From a bacterium (GTDB taxonomy: Bacteria > Babelota > Babeliae > Babelales > UASB340): a stretch of 64,000 nucleotides of DNA. Under the pieces are notes generated by a model, which was not told the DNA's origin, ran no database searches, and was given only the letters and a program-made list of their open reading frames with translations. The translations under genes and the position numbers were made by a program. The DNA is taken from the NCBI GenBank assembly GCA_030629005.1, contig DAOVPV010000003.1, positions 62,001-126,000 of the forward strand, given 5' to 3'. This document shows positions 8,377 to 18,799 of the stretch, in pieces. The first letter of the stretch is position 1, and each line of letters starts with the position of its first letter.

Positions 8377-9315
8377 GTGATAAAAAAATTTATCAAAGCA
8401 ATTGGGCCGATTTTATTATCGGCCCTTTCTATTACAATAACATTTCTTCTTCTTCAACCATTAGCACTAAAGCTAGGCCCTAGTTTTAATTTATTAAGCA
8501 ACAGAGGTATCGGTAAAGTTGCGTTTATAACACTTGTTATCCTACAAATAATATTATTTATACTAACTCAAACAAAAGAATTTCTAAGAAACTTCTTTAA
8601 AATAAATTTTCATTTTTTTATAGAGAAAAATTTTGTTAAAAGTTTTTTCAAGTATTTCTTTGTCTTTGCAACTCTACATACAATTTTATTATTTATTATT
8701 TATTTATCAGGGTATGCATTGTATAACCCAAATTGGGGGCATCTTGCACTAAGCTTAATCCTCAAAATATTATTTGGGTTTTTTGTAGTTTTTCTTTTAG
8801 CATGGACAGAAGAACTTATATTTAGAGGAACTCTTTTTATTTATTTTGAACAACATTTTTCCGTATTTACCAGTTTATTTTTAACATCTACAATATTTAT
8901 GTTTGTTCATGATCTAAAAAACCCACTCAACCTTGTAACAAAAAATTGGAAATTGGGCCTAGGATTATTTTTGTTAGGAGCTCTGCTAAACTTAATTTTT
9001 ATAAACACAAGAAAACTTTATAACAATATGGGTGCTCATGCAGGGCTAGTATTTGTAAAAGTACTATTACGCCGCGCCCCACTTTTAATTTATTTAGATG
9101 TAAAAAATCTACCATTCTGGCTTAACAAAGACTTACGCATGTCTAACTTAATACATCTGCTATTCTTAATATTAATTATTTATTACTTAATTAAAAATCG
9201 TAAAAGAATTAACCACGTTCATAAACAGAAACAAAAGATCCGGACGAATTCTTTTGAACAACAAAATGAACCGGGAAATTATCCTTTAAACTTTCAAGAT
9301 GGGAAACAATTATAA
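8377..9315 (+). CDS. CPBP family intramembrane metalloprotease
   Basis: The 312-residue protein has about eight hydrophobic segments. The conserved CPBP (Abi/CAAX protease-like) motifs are present: EELIFRG at about residue 148 (the EExxxR signature), FVHDL for the second motif, and NMGAHAGLVF for the third His-containing motif. These residues bind zinc in the Rce1-type fold. Substrate is unknown; eukaryotic members cut prenylated proteins and bacterial ones are linked to peptide processing or bacteriocin immunity. The GTG start at 8377 follows the HU stop by 14 bp, so the two are probably cotranscribed. Its last 107 bp overlap the end of the convergent sbcC gene, and the hydrophilic C-terminal tail is encoded there. 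Confidence 0.85.
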   Translation: MIKKFIKAIGPILLSALSITITFLLLQPLALKLGPSFNLLSNRGIGKVAFITLVILQIILFILTQTKEFLRNFFKINFHFFIEKNFVKSFFKYFFVFATLHTILLFIIYLSGYALYNPNWGHLALSLILKILFGFFVVFLLAWTEELIFRGTLFIYFEQHFSVFTSLFLTSTIFMFVHDLKNPLNLVTKNWKLGLGLFLLGALLNLIFINTRKLYNNMGAHAGLVFVKVLLRRAPLLIYLDVKNLPFWLNKDLRMSNLIHLLFLILIIYYLIKNRKRINHVHKQKQKIRTNSFEQQNEPGNYPLNFQDGKQL

Positions 9316-11938
9316 TTTTAGAAAAGTCCTCTCTTATTGCATATATAGCATCCATCAAACGAGATAAACCGTCTTCATCTTGAGAACCAAAGCCTTCATC
9401 TATAATTAAAGTCTGCAACGCAACACCCGCTCTACGAGCCAATAATTTTGAAATCGCAATTCTTAACGCAAAATCAATCCTAAACGCTTCTCCTCCGGAA
9501 AACATCTCGTATGGACGAACACCAACAGCATCCGAGATTTTTATGTCTAAAGTCTCTTTGACTCCTCCACTTTTTAAATCTCGCAAAGATTCAATGAAAA
9601 TTTGTGCCTGATTATCTGTTAACCTTGATAAAATATTATTAGCCTCTTCTTCTATTTGAGGTATAACCTGCTCTATCAAAAGAGCCTGAATACCATTTTT
9701 ACCAAACGCCTGTGACAAGAAATGATAATCTGATGCATGCGTAGATAATTCAACTAACTTTAATTTTATATCATTTAATTCTTTTTTTAATTTTTCTATT
9801 CGTTTTATTTCATGGTCCTGTAAAGTCAGCTGTTGCAGACAACCTTCCTTTTTTATTTTTAACTCTTCTAACTGTTTTTTTATTTCTTGCTTATCACGAA
9901 TAAGAATCTCTTCTTTTTTTAAATCAAAATTCAAAGATTTAATATCAGTTTCTATTTTTAATTTTGATATTTTAAGCTCTTTTAATTGCATATAAATAGA
10001 TAAAATTTTGGCCCTACGACTAGACTGCAACAACTTTAAATCATCAAGCTTTCCCAACATGTCTATCTTTTGTTCTACTAAAACAAGACTTTCGTGATTC
10101 TTTTTATATTCAACCTCATTGTAATCTAGCAACTTTTTCTCAGCTTCAATTGAATTAATTTTGTTAAAAATAGATATTAAATCTTTATTATTAAAATTAT
10201 TCGCTACAGAATTTTTTATATTTTTTTCTAAATCTTTTAGCTGTTTAGAAAATATATTTGATTTTTCATTGTAATTTTTTATATTTATTTCCAACTCAAC
10301 TAAATCTTTATTTAATCGCTCAATCTTTTTTGTATAATCCTTTAATATAATCTCTAGTTCATTATATTTATTAATCTTCTGCTTATACACAATGTCTAAA
10401 TCTTTGAGACTTTTCACCAGTTCATTTTGTTCTAACAACACCTCTTTTAATCGTTTAATTATATTCGTAGGTCTAAGTAATTTATACTGTGCTAACTTTA
10501 TTTCACCTAAAAATTTATTCGATAAAAAAGACTTTCTACGAACAGTAAGAACTTGCTCACATAGAGGACATGCAGGGCTCTCCTGCTTTTTTATAATATC
10601 AAACTTATCTTTTAAATCTGTTAATTGACCTTTCAGCCAATTGCCTCGCTGAATCATTAGTTGATAAAAAGATCGCCTCTTCTCAAAACTAGATTGTGAT
10701 TTACCAATAACCACTTCATGCTTTTTAGCGGCAATCAACGCTTTACTCAAATTATTCTTTTCAATTGTATCTTTATCTTTTAAAATTTTCAAAGATTTAA
10801 GCTCTGCTTCTTTAGATGTTTTACTTTTTAAAAATTGATCTAATTCTAAATCTATTTTTTGCTTCTCAAATCTAAATTTATTCAACTCTAAATTGCTTTT
10901 TTCTTTCAAACTCAATCCCAATTTTTGATATTGTTCTTTATTTTTTAAAAATTCTTCTTGCAACACCAACAATTTTTTTTGATTTTTTACAAAACCTTTA
11001 TCACGCTGAGTCAATCTTTTTAATTCAAACTCTAAAGCCTCTAATGAATCCCTTTTTATAAACTGATAATGAGTCTTTTTCCAAAAAACAACCTGATCTT
11101 GATACTCAGTTATTTTAACCGAAAAAATATTTTTAATTTTATCTAACTCACCACTAAAAAATAAAAATTTATCCTTGTTTTTAAAATACTGTGCAAAATC
11201 ATTTTCTATTCGTTTAAAATTCTCATCTAACTTTATAATATCTTTATCTATCAAACTTAACTTTTCTTTCTCAGAAATATTTGAACTCTTTAAATCGGCT
11301 TCGTTTAAAACTTCTTTTTCCAAGTTTTCTTGTAACCGTTGATTTAACCGAATATCTTCGTGCATCTTTTTAGATTTCCGAAGAGCTAGATTCGTCAATT
11401 CATCATACCGACTAAACCCCAAAATGTTACTTATAATCTTTTTACGCTCCTTAGAACTGCGCTTAGAAAAATCATCAGCACCACCTTGACGCAAAAATGC
11501 TGTATTTGTAAACGTTAAATAATCAAGCCCCAAGAGTTTTTCTATTTTCTCTTGTGTCAATTTAATCGTTTTTTCTGTCAAAGGAACAAACCGATCTTTT
11601 TTAGAATCAAATATTTCAAAATCAAGATAAATTAAAGGCTTTCCATATGTTTTGGAATATTCGCGTCTAACCCTATAAATATTACCCACAAAAATAAATT
11701 CTAAGCTGACCATCATTTTAGTCTGCCCTAAGCGTAACAAACCATCATCTGGTTTTATAGATCCGGAGATCTTTCTTGCTTGTCCCCAAAGAGACCAAGT
11801 AATAGCATCTAATATGGCAGACTTTCCGTTTCCATTTTTTCCAGACAAACAAATTAAAGAATAATCTTTAAAATCTATTGTCTGAATAGTATCGCCATAA
11901 CTTAAAAAATTTTTTAATTCTAATTTTAAAGGAATCAT
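9209..11938 (-). CDS. sbcC: SbcC/Rad50-type SMC ATPase
   Basis: A 909-residue double-strand-break repair ATPase. N-terminal FLSYGD and Walker A SGKNGNGKSA (residues about 32-41) are followed by long coiled coils interrupted by a zinc hook CPLC near residues 456-459. The C-terminal ABC half has signature MFSGGEAFR and Walker B TLIIDEGFGSQD. Partner SbcD (Mre11-type nuclease) is not in the window. The length is slightly less than E. coli SbcC (1048) and fits the shorter Rad50-like bacterial form. The end overlaps the CPBP gene by 107 bp on the opposite strand, an unusually large convergent overlap. Confidence 0.92.
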   Translation of the reverse strand: MIPLKLELKNFLSYGDTIQTIDFKDYSLICLSGKNGNGKSAILDAITWSLWGQARKISGSIKPDDGLLRLGQTKMMVSLEFIFVGNIYRVRREYSKTYGKPLIYLDFEIFDSKKDRFVPLTEKTIKLTQEKIEKLLGLDYLTFTNTAFLRQGGADDFSKRSSKERKKIISNILGFSRYDELTNLALRKSKKMHEDIRLNQRLQENLEKEVLNEADLKSSNISEKEKLSLIDKDIIKLDENFKRIENDFAQYFKNKDKFLFFSGELDKIKNIFSVKITEYQDQVVFWKKTHYQFIKRDSLEALEFELKRLTQRDKGFVKNQKKLLVLQEEFLKNKEQYQKLGLSLKEKSNLELNKFRFEKQKIDLELDQFLKSKTSKEAELKSLKILKDKDTIEKNNLSKALIAAKKHEVVIGKSQSSFEKRRSFYQLMIQRGNWLKGQLTDLKDKFDIIKKQESPACPLCEQVLTVRRKSFLSNKFLGEIKLAQYKLLRPTNIIKRLKEVLLEQNELVKSLKDLDIVYKQKINKYNELEIILKDYTKKIERLNKDLVELEINIKNYNEKSNIFSKQLKDLEKNIKNSVANNFNNKDLISIFNKINSIEAEKKLLDYNEVEYKKNHESLVLVEQKIDMLGKLDDLKLLQSSRRAKILSIYMQLKELKISKLKIETDIKSLNFDLKKEEILIRDKQEIKKQLEELKIKKEGCLQQLTLQDHEIKRIEKLKKELNDIKLKLVELSTHASDYHFLSQAFGKNGIQALLIEQVIPQIEEEANNILSRLTDNQAQIFIESLRDLKSGGVKETLDIKISDAVGVRPYEMFSGGEAFRIDFALRIAISKLLARRAGVALQTLIIDEGFGSQDEDGLSRLMDAIYAIREDFSKIIIVSHLESLKDNFPVHFVVQKNSSGSFVSVYERG

Positions 11939-12015
11939 AATAATTAAAACTTTTATAAAATATCTGATAAATTGTATATAACAGTTTACAAAAAAACTTA
12001 GGATTAAAAACTAAA

Positions 12016-13125
12016 ATGTTAAAAAAAAGATATTTCAGATATTTTGATTGGACAATTTCACTAATAACACTTGCACTTTTAATATTTGGCTTATTATTTG
12101 TATTTAGCTCTACCTATACACTAGACAAGCCTTTCTCTATATTCTTTAAAAAACAATTATTTGGAGCAATTAGCGGATTAGCCATCTATCTACTCTTTAG
12201 TTTAAAAGATCTAAAAAGCCTAACCCGGCTAGGTTTTTTTGCATTCATTGTAACACTAGGCCTACTATCATACACATTTTTAAGTGGCTTTGTTGCAATG
12301 GGAGCAAAACGTTGGATTTCTATATATTTCTTTAAGTTTCAACCCTCGGAATTAACAAAGCTACTACTTCCAATGTTTACTGCTTATTATTTTTATGAAT
12401 ATAAACCCCTAAAAATAACAATTTCAAACAAAATTGCTCTTAAAAATTTTATTCTTCCGCTCACAATATTAATATTAACATTCATTCTAATATTAAAACA
12501 ACCCGACTTGGGAACCGCATTGATCATATTACTTTCTGGTGTAATTTTGTTCTGGATCATTGGCTTGAATAAAAAATTCCTTCTAATTTCCATGTTAACA
12601 ATATTTGTAAGCGCACCATTTTTATGGCCAAAATTAAAACCATACCAAAAACAAAGAGTTCTTGTCCTACTTGGTGAAGGTAGTGCAAAAAAAGAACGTT
12701 ATCAGCTAGAACAATCCGTAATCGCAATAGGATCCGGAGGAATTCTTGGTAAAGGATTATTAAAAGGCACTCAAAATAAATTGGCCTTTCTTCCAGAAGA
12801 TCACACAGACTTTATATTCGCAGTAATATGCGAAGAGCTTGGATTTGTTGGTGCACTTTTAATTTTAGCATTATTTTCATTATTGTTTTTTAAAATAATA
12901 TTATTAGCACTCCAACTATCCAATATATCAAAACAAATTATAATTACGGGCCTACTATTGCATATACTCCTTTCTGTCTGTATAAATATAGCAATGGTCA
13001 TCGGACTACTTCCAATTGTTGGCATACCGTTACCATTATTTAGCTATGGAGTAACAAATCTATGGATAACAATGGCAAGCCTTGGAATAATAAATAACAT
13101 TTCGATAAGACGCTTTTCTTATTAA
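12016..13125 (+). CDS. rodA: RodA/FtsW-type peptidoglycan glycosyltransferase
   Basis: A 369-residue SEDS-family membrane protein with about ten hydrophobic segments. Diagnostic blocks are the N-terminal RYFDWTISLI (RodA-like), GAKRWISIYFFKFQPSELTK, KQPDLGTALI, LPEDHTDFIFAVICEELGF and the C-terminal GLLPIVGIPLPLFSYG. SEDS proteins polymerise lipid II into glycan strands, RodA in elongation and FtsW in division. The short N-terminus and the presence of mreC in the same window favour RodA. The gene is followed by a REP2 element and waaA. Confidence 0.92.
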   Translation: MLKKRYFRYFDWTISLITLALLIFGLLFVFSSTYTLDKPFSIFFKKQLFGAISGLAIYLLFSLKDLKSLTRLGFFAFIVTLGLLSYTFLSGFVAMGAKRWISIYFFKFQPSELTKLLLPMFTAYYFYEYKPLKITISNKIALKNFILPLTILILTFILILKQPDLGTALIILLSGVILFWIIGLNKKFLLISMLTIFVSAPFLWPKLKPYQKQRVLVLLGEGSAKKERYQLEQSVIAIGSGGILGKGLLKGTQNKLAFLPEDHTDFIFAVICEELGFVGALLILALFSLLFFKIILLALQLSNISKQIIITGLLLHILLSVCINIAMVIGLLPIVGIPLPLFSYGVTNLWITMASLGIINNISIRRFSY

Positions 13126-13127
13126 AT

Positions 13128-13163
13128 TCGGAAGAAACACACGAGTGTGAAACATTTAATGTT
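13128..13163 (+). repeat. REP2 long form, intergenic
   Basis: 36-nt copy: TCGGAAGAAACA, the CACAC/GTGTG arms around GA, and AACATTTAATGTT, itself a perfect palindrome. It separates rodA from waaA, ending 9 bp before the waaA start. Confidence 0.85.
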
Positions 13164-13172
13164 GGTGAAATA

Positions 13173-14492
13173 ATGAACATAATACTATATTTAGTTTTTA
13201 TTTTTTATCAAATTATTCAAATTATTTCCATACCGATATTGCCAATATTTTTACTAATTAGAAAATTCAAAAAAAAATCTGTATTCGGAAACTTCAAAGA
13301 ACGACTGGGATTTGTTCCAAAAACTAATACTAAAAATATTATTTGGATCCATGCTGTTTCAGTCGGAGAAATTCTTTCCATTCAAAATCTCATAGATGAA
13401 ATCAAAAAAAACAAACCAAACTCTCTTGTATATCTTACAACTGGCACAATAACAGGCAAAAACATCGCAATAAAAAATAAAATTAAGTACGACTATATTA
13501 GTTTTTTGCCATACGATTTTTTATTTTCAATATTCATTGCCTTTAAAAGAATAAAACCCAATTATTTAATTATAGTTGAAGCCGAAATTTGGCCTAATTT
13601 ACTATTTATTACAAAACTATTAAAAATTCCTGCATTCTTAATAAATGCAAGAATATCTGATAGATCCAAAAAGAAATATTTAATGCTTAAATCTATTTTA
13701 AAAATAATATTTAATATTTTTGAACAAATACTTACTCAAAGCAATTATGATAAAAAGATGTTCGAAAAATTGGGAGTAACTCCGCAAAAATTAAAAGTCT
13801 TAGGCAACATAAAAGCACTAAATGTTCAACAAAAAAAACATGCCACAACAAAATACAACTTCGAAAAAAAATATACAACATTATTAGTCAGCTCAATTCA
13901 CCCTGGGGAACTTAATATATATTTAAATTTATATCAAAAATTAAAAATGGATGAACCCAATTTAAAATTAATATTAGCCCCAAGGCACTTTCATTGGAAA
14001 AATAAATTAATAAACAAAATAAAAAAAATAAACGAATCATTTTTTTTATCGGAAGAAACATACGAGTGTGAAACATTTAATGTTTGGGACGAAAAAAATA
14101 ATATAAATACTATTTTTAATACTCATAACATCTTACTCGTCTGTAAACTTGGAGAACTTTTTAACTTATATCAATTTTGTGATATAAATTTTTTAGGAGG
14201 AACATTTGTTCCAATTGGTGGACACAATCTACTAGAACCAGCGGTATGGGCAATCCCATCAATTGTTGGCCCGCATTACCAAAACACAAAAACAATAGCA
14301 CTTGAACTACAAGCTACAAACGGAATCTTTTTAGTAAAAAATCAAACAGATCTTTATTTAAAAACAAAAAAACTTATTTTTAATAATAATGAAAGAATCA
14401 GTATGGGGAAAAATTCATTAGACTGGTTAAAGGAACAATCAAAAACAATACATAAAAACATACAAAATTTAATTAATTTATTTACTTTTTAA
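13173..14492 (+). CDS. waaA: 3-deoxy-D-manno-octulosonic acid (Kdo) transferase
   Basis: A 439-residue membrane-anchored glycosyltransferase that adds Kdo from CMP-Kdo to lipid A precursor. An N-terminal membrane anchor is followed by ERLGF, HAVSVGE with the catalytic Glu, LTTGTITG, EAEIWPNL, NARISDRS, and in the C-terminal domain SSIHPGE, LAPRHFHW and the sugar-nucleotide site FVPIGGHNLLEPA. It proves an LPS-type outer membrane. Residues 293-304 are encoded by a complete REP2 repeat (14049-14084) inserted in frame between the RHFHW helix and the following strand, in a place where family length varies. It overlaps the convergent lon end by 11 bp. Confidence 0.93.
   Translation: MNIILYLVFIFYQIIQIISIPILPIFLLIRKFKKKSVFGNFKERLGFVPKTNTKNIIWIHAVSVGEILSIQNLIDEIKKNKPNSLVYLTTGTITGKNIAIKNKIKYDYISFLPYDFLFSIFIAFKRIKPNYLIIVEAEIWPNLLFITKLLKIPAFLINARISDRSKKKYLMLKSILKIIFNIFEQILTQSNYDKKMFEKLGVTPQKLKVLGNIKALNVQQKKHATTKYNFEKKYTTLLVSSIHPGELNIYLNLYQKLKMDEPNLKLILAPRHFHWKNKLINKIKKINESFFLSEETYECETFNVWDEKNNINTIFNTHNILLVCKLGELFNLYQFCDINFLGGTFVPIGGHNLLEPAVWAIPSIVGPHYQNTKTIALELQATNGIFLVKNQTDLYLKTKKLIFNNNERISMGKNSLDWLKEQSKTIHKNIQNLINLFTF
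14049..14084 (+). repeat. REP2 long form inside waaA, in frame
   Basis: 36-nt copy that matches the intergenic copy at 13128 at nearly all positions. Read in the waaA frame it encodes SEETYECETFNV. The length is exactly 12 codons and keeps the reading frame. Confidence 0.9.
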
Positions 14493-16929
14493 TCCTAGAT
14501 TTTTTAGTCGTTTTTTTAGTTGTCTTCGAAGACTTTTTACCCGTAGCTTTCTTTGACTTTGCTTTTGCTTTCTTAGTTTTAGCAACTTCAAACGGATTTT
14601 TAACAAAAGCATTTACTAAAACTTCGTCCATATTTTCAGCATAAAAAATCTCAAGTTTACCATTAAGTTCCGTTTCAAACTCTTTAATATCATCTTCATT
14701 TTCTTTGGAAACAATGACCTTTTTTATACCAAACCTAATTGCAGCAAGAAGCTTCTCCTTCAAACCACCAACAGGTAAAACACGACCTTGCAAAGTTATC
14801 TCACCAGTCATGGCAACTATTTTGTTAATAGGAATACCAGTCAACGCAGAAACTATAGCACTTCCAATTGTAATACCAGCAGAAGGACCATCTTTAGGAA
14901 TTGCTCCTTCAGGTACATGAATATGAATATCTAAATCGGAATAAAAATTAGGCTTTAAACCTAAATCTTTTGCTCTGGACCGAACATAGGTCATAGCAGC
15001 TTGGGCAGACTCTTGCATAACTTCACCTAGTTGCCCTGTTAAAGTTAAACCGCCTTTTCCCTTTATAGCAACAATTTCTACGTCTAAAACATCACCACCA
15101 ACTTCTGTCCATGCAAGACCAGTAACACGGCCAACGTCTAACAACTTACTTCTATCTGCAAGCTTAAATCTAGCGTGTCCTAGCCAAGAAAGAATATCCT
15201 TTTCCAATATTTTAAAAGTTTTGAGTTTTTTGTCTTTTAATAAACTTTGAATAACTTTTCTTACTAATTTAGCCAAAACACGTTCAAGCTGTCTTACACC
15301 AGCCTCTTTTGTATATTCTTCTATAATATCTAACAAAATCTTATCCGAAAGCTTGAACTGACTTACTTTTAAAGCATGTTCTTTTAATAACTTTGGTACT
15401 AAAAACTTTTTTGCAATCTTAAGCTTTTCAGCCGCAGTGTATCCATCTAAATTTATAACTTCCATTCTATCTAACAATGGAAACGGAACATTATCAACAA
15501 CGTTTGCCGTTGTTATAAACATCACATTGGACAAATCATAATCAACTTCTAAAAAATAGTCCGCAAACGCATGATTCTGTTCCGGATCTAAAACTTCCAA
15601 TAATGCCGAAGCAGGATCGCCTCTAAAATCCATCGCCATTTTATCTATCTCATCAAGAACTATTACAGGATTCAAAACTCCCGCTTTTTTCATAGCTTGA
15701 ATAATTTTGCCAGGCATCGCACCAATGTATGTCCTTCTATGTCCACGAATTTCAGCCTCATCGCGCATACCGCCTAAAGATATACGTACAAGCTTTCGCC
15801 CCAAAGATTCTGCAATAGACAACGCCAACGAAGTCTTACCAACACCAGGAGGCCCCACTAAACAAATTATAGGAGAACGTTTAAGATCTCTTCCTGCAAA
15901 CTTCTTTGCAGCCAAAAACTCAATAATTCGCTCTTTAGGTTTTTTCATACCAGCATGAGACTTATCTAATAAACTTTTGGCATCTGCAAGGCTAACATTG
16001 TCTTCGGTTGTTTTACGCCAAGGCAAACTCAATAGCCAATCAACATAATTTCTACTTACAACAGCTTCTGGAGAAGTTGGTTGCATAGACTCTAAACGTT
16101 TCAATTCTGCGTCTACTTTTTCAACAGCCTCTTTAGATAACTTTGCCTTTTTCAATTTTACACGAAGAGCATCTATTTCTTGTTGATAATCTTGACGACC
16201 AAGCTCACGCTGAATAGCCCTCATTTGTTCATTTAAGTAATAATCTTTTTGATTCTTATCTATTTGCTTCTGTACTCTTTTTTTTATCTTTCGTGCAGTT
16301 AAAAGAACCTCTACCTCTTTTTTTAATAATACACTTAAATGAACAGCCCTATCATCTATATCAACGATATTTAAAACTTTCTGGCGTTGAGCAAAATTAA
16401 GAGGAATTTGAACAGCAACCGTATCTAACAAGTAATCCAAATCTTGAGGCCCCTTAAAAAGATCCAAAAGATCTGGCGATATCTTATCATTCAATGAAAT
16501 ATATTCTTTAAAATCATCTAGTAAACTTCGCCAAATAGCTATATTTTCAGGAGTCTCCTCAAGCTTATCCGCAATCAAATCTTTAGCTAAAACACCTAAA
16601 AAACCATCGCCAGGCTGATCTGCCATAACCTTAGCCCTACAAATGCCCTCTATTAAGATTTTAAAAGTACCATTAGGCATTCTAGCAATCTGTAAAATTA
16701 TAGCCCTAGTTCCAATATCATAAAGATCTGTAATAGCAGGCTTTTCAACCTTATCAACCTTTTGAGCAGATAAAAAAACTTCCTTATTTTTTTTTGCAGC
16801 AAACTCTACGGCTTTTATAGAAATATCACGCCCAACAATAACGGGAACAATACTTTTCGGTAATACTACCATATTTTTTACAGGCAAAACCGGTAAAAAT
16901 TTTAAACTCAAATCTTTTACTCGTTCCAT
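14482..16929 (-). CDS. lon: ATP-dependent protease Lon
   Basis: An 815-residue serine protease of the AAA+ family that degrades misfolded and regulatory proteins. The N-terminal substrate domain spans about residues 1-210, followed by a coiled segment. The ATPase has Walker A GPPGVGKTS near residue 360 and Walker B VLDEIDKM. The protease domain contains PKDGPSAGITI, with catalytic Ser near residue 683, and PVGGLKEKLLAA, with catalytic Lys near residue 725. The last 30 residues are a Lys/Thr/Ser tail not typical of Lon; S2 in this window has a similar basic tail. The end overlaps waaA by 11 bp. Confidence 0.97.
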   Translation of the reverse strand: MERVKDLSLKFLPVLPVKNMVVLPKSIVPVIVGRDISIKAVEFAAKKNKEVFLSAQKVDKVEKPAITDLYDIGTRAIILQIARMPNGTFKILIEGICRAKVMADQPGDGFLGVLAKDLIADKLEETPENIAIWRSLLDDFKEYISLNDKISPDLLDLFKGPQDLDYLLDTVAVQIPLNFAQRQKVLNIVDIDDRAVHLSVLLKKEVEVLLTARKIKKRVQKQIDKNQKDYYLNEQMRAIQRELGRQDYQQEIDALRVKLKKAKLSKEAVEKVDAELKRLESMQPTSPEAVVSRNYVDWLLSLPWRKTTEDNVSLADAKSLLDKSHAGMKKPKERIIEFLAAKKFAGRDLKRSPIICLVGPPGVGKTSLALSIAESLGRKLVRISLGGMRDEAEIRGHRRTYIGAMPGKIIQAMKKAGVLNPVIVLDEIDKMAMDFRGDPASALLEVLDPEQNHAFADYFLEVDYDLSNVMFITTANVVDNVPFPLLDRMEVINLDGYTAAEKLKIAKKFLVPKLLKEHALKVSQFKLSDKILLDIIEEYTKEAGVRQLERVLAKLVRKVIQSLLKDKKLKTFKILEKDILSWLGHARFKLADRSKLLDVGRVTGLAWTEVGGDVLDVEIVAIKGKGGLTLTGQLGEVMQESAQAAMTYVRSRAKDLGLKPNFYSDLDIHIHVPEGAIPKDGPSAGITIGSAIVSALTGIPINKIVAMTGEITLQGRVLPVGGLKEKLLAAIRFGIKKVIVSKENEDDIKEFETELNGKLEIFYAENMDEVLVNAFVKNPFEVAKTKKAKAKSKKATGKKSSKTTKKTTKKSRIKK

Positions 16930-17101
16930 AGAACTCTAACCAAATTTAAAAATTAAAAACATTAAATACTAAACAAAATTCCCCCAAACAAATCGTAACA
17001 TAAATGATATGCTAAATTGACGGTAAAATCAAGAAGCTAATCCATTAAATACCTCCAACACCAAGATTACAAGTTGCAATCCTTTTTTCTTAGATATTAA
17101 A

Positions 17102-17129
17102 TTGACATTAAACCTCCCAGCAATATAAT
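17102..17129 (+). promoter_or_regulatory. Consensus sigma70 promoter of first NTT gene
   Basis: TTGACA at 17102-17107, 16-nt spacer, TATAAT at 17124-17129: both hexamers are perfect. It lies in the 326-bp gap between lon and the NTT gene and predicts a roughly 115-nt leader. Nothing else notable is seen in that gap. Confidence 0.75.
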
Positions 17130-17255
17130 TAAGACTGTAAGAATCGAGTAAAAGTTGTTTTGTGTATTTTATTTTAACCATGACAGCCCCCAGAACAGAT
17201 TCCACTTAAATTAGTCCCTAACGGGCTGGATATTTGGTTAAACAATGGGAGCGGT

Positions 17256-18656
17256 ATGCTGAGCAAATTGGCTAAAAAAATATTTTCTCTTTGGAAAGTA
17301 GATAAAAAATTTCGCTTAAAAGTTTTACTTTTGTCTTTAACATTTCTATTTATGTCTGCTTGTCAGGCAATTTGGAGACCATTAAAAAACGCTATTTTTG
17401 CAAAAATGGTCGGAGCAGAGTTTGTTCCAGACGCAAAAATATATTCACTTTTATTTTTAATCCCACTAATTCTTATTTATTCAAAGCTTGTCGATTGGCT
17501 AAGACGCCACCAACTGATGTATGTTTTTTTATTATTTCACGCAATTGGTGGACTCATTTTATACTTCTTTTTAATTCATCCCGTTTATGGCTTAGCAAAT
17601 ACAAATATTGGAACCAATAGAGCTGTCGGTTGGGGAATATACTTTTTCCAAGAAAGCTTCGCAGCCTTTATGTCCATGTCATTCTGGTCATTTGCAGACT
17701 CAATAAATAATCCATCTGATGCAAAGAAACATTACGGCCTACTTGTAGCAGGATCTAAAATAGGAAGCATGATTACAGCAGGTATTTTATATTTAGCGAC
17801 AAGTACAATGGCCATTTCGCAGGATCAAGTCATTCTACCTAAATTTTTATTAACAGGAAGCATCCTGTTACTTTGTGCCGCAATAGCAATCTTCCTTTTA
17901 ATGAAATACGTGCCAGGCTTCCTTATGCATGGATACGAAGCTGTATATCAGGTAGAAAAAGCAAGAGAAAAGGAAGAGGCAAATGAAAAATTTAACTTTA
18001 AAAAAATGCTTCTAAAGCCTTTTGAAGGACTTATTGTAATGCTAAAAAGTCCATATGTTCTTGGAATTTTTGGCTTAGTCTTCTTTTATGAGGTTACAAT
18101 TGTAATATTTGACTATGTCGTGTTACTTTCTGCTGATGCATCCCATGCAACAACAGGATCATTAACCGCTTTCTTTGCCTCATACTATTTCATAATGAAT
18201 CTTGTCGGATTGTTTATAACCCTTTTTGGAACAACTCCAATATTAAGAATCTTTGGCATAAATAAAGCCCTATTTATATTCCCTGCATGCAGCATATTTT
18301 TAATAATCATGACAATTATTTATCCAACAACGGACATGTTATTTATTGCATTAGTATTTTTACGCTCTTTAAATTACGCATTAAATCATCCTACTCGAGA
18401 AATACTGTATATACCTACAACAAAAGCTATTAAATTTAAAGCAAAGGCGTGGACTGATGCCTTCGGGGGAAGAATATCTAAAGGAGTAGGCTCCTTTTTA
18501 AATATTTCCATGAAAAAAATGGCACCATTGTCATTTCTCTACACAAACCTATTTATAAGCCTGGGGTTGATGGGTGGATGGCTTGTTATCGTTCTATTTT
18601 TAGGACGAACGCTTAAACGCGTTATAGCAAACAAAGAAGTTATTGGAGAGGAATAA
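17256..18656 (+). CDS. ATP/ADP translocase (NTT/Tlc family), copy 1
   Basis: A 466-residue polytopic membrane protein (about 11-12 hydrophobic segments) of the nucleotide transporter family used by Chlamydiae, Rickettsiales, Dependentiae and plastids. Family blocks seen: SACQAIWRPLKNAIFAKMVG, PLILIYSKLVDWLRR, SFWSFADSINNPSDAKKHYG, GYEAVYQVEKAR and LNHPTREILYIPTTKAIKFK. Such carriers exchange host ATP for ADP or import other nucleotides; the exact substrate cannot be read from sequence. The ATG at 17256 follows GGGAGCGGT. It is first of a tandem pair with a perfect promoter upstream. Confidence 0.95.
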   Translation: MLSKLAKKIFSLWKVDKKFRLKVLLLSLTFLFMSACQAIWRPLKNAIFAKMVGAEFVPDAKIYSLLFLIPLILIYSKLVDWLRRHQLMYVFLLFHAIGGLILYFFLIHPVYGLANTNIGTNRAVGWGIYFFQESFAAFMSMSFWSFADSINNPSDAKKHYGLLVAGSKIGSMITAGILYLATSTMAISQDQVILPKFLLTGSILLLCAAIAIFLLMKYVPGFLMHGYEAVYQVEKAREKEEANEKFNFKKMLLKPFEGLIVMLKSPYVLGIFGLVFFYEVTIVIFDYVVLLSADASHATTGSLTAFFASYYFIMNLVGLFITLFGTTPILRIFGINKALFIFPACSIFLIIMTIIYPTTDMLFIALVFLRSLNYALNHPTREILYIPTTKAIKFKAKAWTDAFGGRISKGVGSFLNISMKKMAPLSFLYTNLFISLGLMGGWLVIVLFLGRTLKRVIANKEVIGEE

Positions 18657-18799
18657 ACTACGAGATTAACAACATAATAACACTTTAAAAACAAGCAAAA
18701 ACAACTTGTAATCAATTAAAAAAACTATAAAGCTCAAGCTTCAACAAACTTATCTTTGTTTTTATAAACAATTAAAGATATAAAAAACGGGAACAATTA

